From: an uncultured Leucothrix sp.
GTDB taxonomy: Bacteria > Pseudomonadota > Gammaproteobacteria > Thiotrichales > Thiotrichaceae
Assembly: GCA_938004025.1 (NCBI GenBank)
Contig: CALKXC010000232.1
Location: forward strand, 1-8,636
Length of the DNA stretch: 8,636 nucleotides
Direction: 5' to 3'
Made by a program: the position numbers and the translations under genes. The first letter of the stretch is position 1, and each line of letters starts with the position of its first letter. Shown in pieces: positions 6,316-8,636 of this stretch. The notes beneath the pieces were generated by a model. It was given only the letters and a program-made list of their open reading frames with translations. It was not told the DNA's origin and searched no databases.

Positions 6316-7215
6316 ATGAAATTATTTCAATTGCAACTTTTAAAAACTGTTGTTAACAACGGCTTGAATATTTCTAGGGCGGCTGATCAACATTTTGTTG
6401 TACAAAGTGCAGTGAGTAGACAACTCAGTTTATTAGAAGAAGAATTGGGGTTGCCGCTATTTGATCGGAAAGGCAAAAGACTAGTTAAAGCCTCAGCGTT
6501 AAGTGAAGCGATTGTGGAACAGGTAGATACCATCGAGCTGGCTTTGGAAAATATACGAGCGGTCGCAGATGATTTCAGAGATGGTCGGCAAGGTGAAATT
6601 CGTATAGCGACCACCCACATGCAAGCAAAGTATTTTCTGCCTCCCGTACTCAATGCTTTCAGGCAACAATACCCTAAAGTAAAAGTTAATTTTTTGCAGG
6701 GTAATCCCGGTCAGTTAGTCCGTATGCTTCATGATGGCGAAGCAGATATTGCAGTGTGTACTGAAGAATTAGCGAATGATGAGGCATTAAGCACTCATCA
6801 TTGTTACGACTGGAATCATGCTTTGATAATGCCGGAAGCTCATGACCTTGCTTCCGGTGATCTCAGTCTTGAGCGTATCGCCGAGCACCCTATTTTAACC
6901 TATGTTCTTGGTTTTACAGGGCGCTCGAAGATCGAAAAAGCCTTTGCCGATAACGGCCTAAGTATTGATACCAGCTTTTCGGCAACTGACAGTGACGTCA
7001 TAAAGAGCTACGTGAAACTTGGTTTTGGTGTTGGAATCATCGCTAAAATCGCACACCCAGAAAACGTAGATGGTTTAGTACTGAGAGATTTATCTGAATT
7101 CTTTCCAGAATCAGTCACCCGAATTGCCTATATGAAAAATAAGCACTTAAAAACGTACGTAACCGACCTGATCGGGCTGCTTGAGGACTATGGATCTCGT
7201 TTAATGACCCCATAA
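6316..7215 (+). CDS. LysR-family regulator of the CysB/Cbl type
   Basis: 299 residues, with an N-terminal HTH at about 18-45 (LNISRAADQHFVVQSAVSRQ...) and a CysB-type effector domain. Diagnostic CysB stretches are IATTHMQAKY (97-106), CYDWNHALI (163-171), TYVLGFTGRS (195-204) and ATDSDVIKSYVKLGFGVGIIA (223-243). CysB and Cbl activate sulfate/sulfite assimilation genes in response to N-acetylserine or O-acetylserine and sulfur limitation. The divergent position next to cysJI points to that operon as its target. Residues matching the E. coli CysB anion site are T100, Q103, T149 and T201, but the residue matching T102 is Met102. The HTH also departs from the CysB TSQPGISKQ pattern (VVQSAVSRQ here). 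The protein lacks about 25 C-terminal residues relative to CysB (324). I therefore call it a CysB-family paralogue and give no symbol. No Shine-Dalgarno is evident before the ATG. Confidence 0.88.
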   Translation: MKLFQLQLLKTVVNNGLNISRAADQHFVVQSAVSRQLSLLEEELGLPLFDRKGKRLVKASALSEAIVEQVDTIELALENIRAVADDFRDGRQGEIRIATTHMQAKYFLPPVLNAFRQQYPKVKVNFLQGNPGQLVRMLHDGEADIAVCTEELANDEALSTHHCYDWNHALIMPEAHDLASGDLSLERIAEHPILTYVLGFTGRSKIEKAFADNGLSIDTSFSATDSDVIKSYVKLGFGVGIIAKIAHPENVDGLVLRDLSEFFPESVTRIAYMKNKHLKTYVTDLIGLLEDYGSRLMTP

Positions 7216-7315
7216 TCATCAATAGAAGTTATCTTGCTGAGTGTGAGCTGTTACAATCCACTCGATAATCTAATCACGCTTGCATTGACAAGTTTGCTTT
7301 TATGAGACCATTGTT

Positions 7316-7567
7316 ATGACCGTTTTTTTGTTTACGTTTCTTGTTTTTTGCTTAGTGGCTTTCGGAATGTCGCTTGGTCTTCTGCTAAACAATAGAGAAC
7401 TTAAGGGAAGTTGCGGTGGTTTGGGTAATATTCCTGGTATCAGTAGCGACTGCAGTTGCTCAAATCCTTGCGAAAAGAAAAAGGCAAGAATGAAGTTAGA
7501 AGAGAATGCAAACGACGGCAATTTGGCTCCAAACGAGTCGCCTATCGAATTTCGCAAGCTTAAGTAA
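7316..7567 (+). CDS. nqrM: Na+-translocating NADH:quinone reductase maturation protein NqrM
   Basis: 83 residues. A single N-terminal membrane helix (about 2-24) is followed by the family signature KGSCGGLGNI (30-39) and a cysteine cluster CSCSNPC (46-52), then a charged C-terminal tail. NqrM (formerly DUF539) is needed for assembly of the Na+-NQR complex, by delivering iron to the cysteine-ligated centre between NqrD and NqrE. The conserved cysteines C33, C46, C48 and C52 are intact. In many genomes nqrM lies near the nqrABCDEF-apbE genes; no nqr gene is visible here. A perfect TTGACA occurs at 7285-7290, but I could not pair it with a good -10 box. The stop is 4 nt before the carbonic anhydrase start, so the two genes are probably co-transcribed. 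Confidence 0.88.
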   Translation: MTVFLFTFLVFCLVAFGMSLGLLLNNRELKGSCGGLGNIPGISSDCSCSNPCEKKKARMKLEENANDGNLAPNESPIEFRKLK

Positions 7568-7571
7568 GATT

Positions 7572-8114
7572 ATGTCTATTCGTCAGTTCAATGGGCATAA
7601 ACCTGACATTCATAGCTCAGCCTATGTTGATCAGGATGCCGTAGTGATGGGTGAAGTCAGCATTGCTTCAGATGTTTCGGTATGGCCCTGTGCCGTTATA
7701 CGAGGCGACGTCAACCCTATTAAAATCGGCTCACGAACTAACGTTCAAGACGGCTCAGTACTACATGTCACTCACGCCTCTGAAGAATATTCTAGTGCAA
7801 CTGGTACGCCACTGCTTATTGGTGAGGACGTTACAATCGGTCATAAAGTCGTTCTCCACGCCTGCACGATTGGTAACCGTTGCCTCATCGGGATGGGATC
7901 GATCATTTTAGATAACGCGGTGATTGAAGATGAAGTCATGGTTGCTGCCGGCAGCGTTGTAACACCGGGTAAAACACTTGAGTCTGGTTTTCTTTACGTT
8001 GGGAATCCTGCACGTCAAAAAAGGAAACTCAGCGAGAAAGAAATTACTTTTCTCAGTTACTCAGCAAAAAATTATGTCGCATTATCTAAACAAATGGCCG
8101 ATGAATACTCATAA
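7572..8114 (+). CDS. yrdA: Gamma-class carbonic anhydrase family protein (YrdA-like)
   Basis: 180 residues from the ATG at 7572. The frame extends upstream to 7506 but only inside nqrM, so that extension is discarded. It is a left-handed beta-helix trimer protein with hexapeptide repeats through about residues 14-145. Residues corresponding to the Methanosarcina Cam active site are present: R44 and D46 (VIRGD), Q59 (NVQDG), and putative zinc ligands H65 (SVLH), H91 (IGHK) and H96 (VLHAC). The acidic loop of Cam is missing, as in YrdA/CaiE-type proteins, many of which show little or no carbonic anhydrase activity. The enzymatic function is therefore uncertain although the fold and metal site are clear. 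A C-terminal helix (about 154-178) closes the protein. It follows nqrM by 4 nt. Confidence 0.93.
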   Translation: MSIRQFNGHKPDIHSSAYVDQDAVVMGEVSIASDVSVWPCAVIRGDVNPIKIGSRTNVQDGSVLHVTHASEEYSSATGTPLLIGEDVTIGHKVVLHACTIGNRCLIGMGSIILDNAVIEDEVMVAAGSVVTPGKTLESGFLYVGNPARQKRKLSEKEITFLSYSAKNYVALSKQMADEYS

Positions 8115-8528
8115 GTAATCTTGATATCCAACTTTCTTGTAACATATCCCTCATATTGTTTGCAATTTACTCATCAAATAAATAGCAATAATCTTAACAA
8201 TAATTTATATTGATAGGACAAACGGTACTATTCACACTAAGATTGTGCCGTGTCTATTGTTATAAAATAGTTGCATCAGGGCTATCACAACATCTTCCCC
8301 CCAAGTGTTGAGGATTCTCCATGTTGCAAAAATCATACCCATTATGGGTTTAATTTATTCGACTAGCGGTTAACCATTCAGCGGGTGTAGTGTGATTTTG
8401 ATCCACATCAGCCGTTACAATATTTCAATATAAATCTTTGGAGGTTGTTTTGCATTTTTCAGATGTAACTAGGCTTCTAAAATTCCATTGAATTTATGGA
8501 CAACCCAAAATCATCAGGTACAACAACA
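8115..8528 (+). promoter_or_regulatory. Long leader/intergenic region before the receiver-domain gene
   Basis: About 400 bp without a substantial ORF. The first half (8115-8270) is AT-rich, with a CAATAAT direct repeat (8186-8192 and 8198-8204) and short inverted repeats. No terminator hairpin with a T-run follows the carbonic anhydrase gene. The second half contains a 10-codon ORF (8321-8353) with GAGG 7 nt upstream, a 13-bp palindrome (8337-8349), and a GGAGG at 8440-8444 serving a possible 13-codon TTG ORF (8450-8491). TATAAA-like hexamers occur at 8261 and 8429 but without matching -35 boxes, so no promoter is assigned. It most likely carries the promoter and 5' leader of the downstream gene. 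Confidence 0.4.
8337..8349. repeat. 13-bp palindrome, possible operator
   Basis: ACCCAT-T-ATGGGT is a perfect palindrome with 6-bp arms and a 1-nt centre, in the leader of the receiver-domain gene. Such compact symmetry suits a dimeric DNA-binding protein better than an RNA hairpin, since the loop would be too small. It overlaps the 10-codon ORF at 8321-8353. The binding protein is unknown. Confidence 0.4.
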
Positions 8529-8636
8529 ATGAGTGCCGAAATACAAAACGCTGAAAAAAGCGAAAACATTCAGAAAATTTTAGTGGCTGAAGACTCTAAA
8601 ACAGAGCAAGTTCACTTAAGGCAACTACTTGAATCT
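8529..8636 (+). CDS. Response-regulator receiver-domain protein, N-terminal fragment
   Basis: The first 36 residues are visible before the window ends. After a polar N-terminus, the segment QKILVAEDSKTEQVHLRQLLES matches the first strand and helix of a two-component receiver domain, with the acidic pair E21-D22 that helps bind Mg2+. The phosphoacceptor aspartate lies outside the window. What follows the receiver (diguanylate cyclase, histidine kinase, DNA-binding or stand-alone) cannot be told. The ATG at 8529 has AGGT 9 nt upstream. An in-frame ATG at 8496 would add 11 residues but lacks a ribosome-binding site, though it lies only 4 nt after the stop of a possible 13-codon ORF. Confidence 0.75.
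   Translation, partial: MSAEIQNAEKSENIQKILVAEDSKTEQVHLRQLLES

Noticed and set aside
6387..6653. Minus-strand open frame within the CysB-like gene, and similar open frames inside cysI, cysJ, nqrM and yrdA
   Set aside because: They overlap well-supported genes, have no family features or ribosome-binding sites, and are antisense or out-of-frame shadows.
7239..7263. Possible terminator hairpin GAGTG/CACTC after the CysB-like gene
   Set aside because: The stem is only 5 bp, the loop is 15 nt and no T-run follows.
7506..7571. Upstream extension of the carbonic anhydrase frame
   Set aside because: It lies inside nqrM in another frame, and the family's usual N-terminus begins at MSIRQF (7572).
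8391..8407. CRP-like site TGTGA...TCCACA before the receiver gene
   Set aside because: The second half-site is disrupted by an extra base relative to TGTGA-N6-TCACA; the match is too weak to claim.

Overview
The window looks like chromosomal DNA of a marine-type gammaproteobacterium. The evidence is moderate GC, an NqrM-type maturation protein (implying a Na+-translocating NADH:quinone reductase elsewhere in the genome), gammaproteobacterial-type CysJ/CysI, PgpA and a YrdA-type gamma-carbonic anhydrase, and tight bacterial gene packing. The genus cannot be fixed from sequence reading alone. No insertion sequence, phage gene, CRISPR array, tRNA or rRNA was seen.

Left block (1-2488): the 3' end of an OsmC-domain gene (+) converges on a minus-strand cluster read in the order pgpA, ACT-domain protein, MetR-like LysR regulator. 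Divergent from pgpA is a small unrecognised two-membrane-segment protein.

Central block (2492-7215): a minus-strand assimilatory sulfite reductase operon. It reads from a very acidic 51-residue ORF ending in Val-Cys-Gly, through cysJ (flavoprotein), to cysI (siroheme/4Fe-4S hemoprotein). A CysB/Cbl-family LysR regulator is transcribed divergently from a 94-bp intergenic region. That region contains a consensus TATAAT for the operon and a perfect 7+7 inverted repeat, one arm of which overlaps the ribosome-binding site of the small ORF. The regulator is the obvious candidate for local control of sulfite reduction. The MetR-like protein further left is a second potential sulfur/methionine-responsive regulator. 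Neither cysH nor siroheme synthesis genes are present in this window.

Right block (7316-8636): nqrM and a gamma-class carbonic anhydrase (yrdA-like), 4 nt apart on the plus strand. About 400 bp of non-coding or leader sequence follows, then the first 36 codons of a response-regulator receiver-type protein that runs off the end. The leader holds a 13-bp palindrome, two tiny ORFs with good Shine-Dalgarno sequences and alternative short hairpins.

Most of the window is ordinary housekeeping content. The least explained elements are the acidic VCG-tailed microprotein at the head of the sulfite reductase operon, the inverted repeat before it, and the long leader of the receiver-domain gene.
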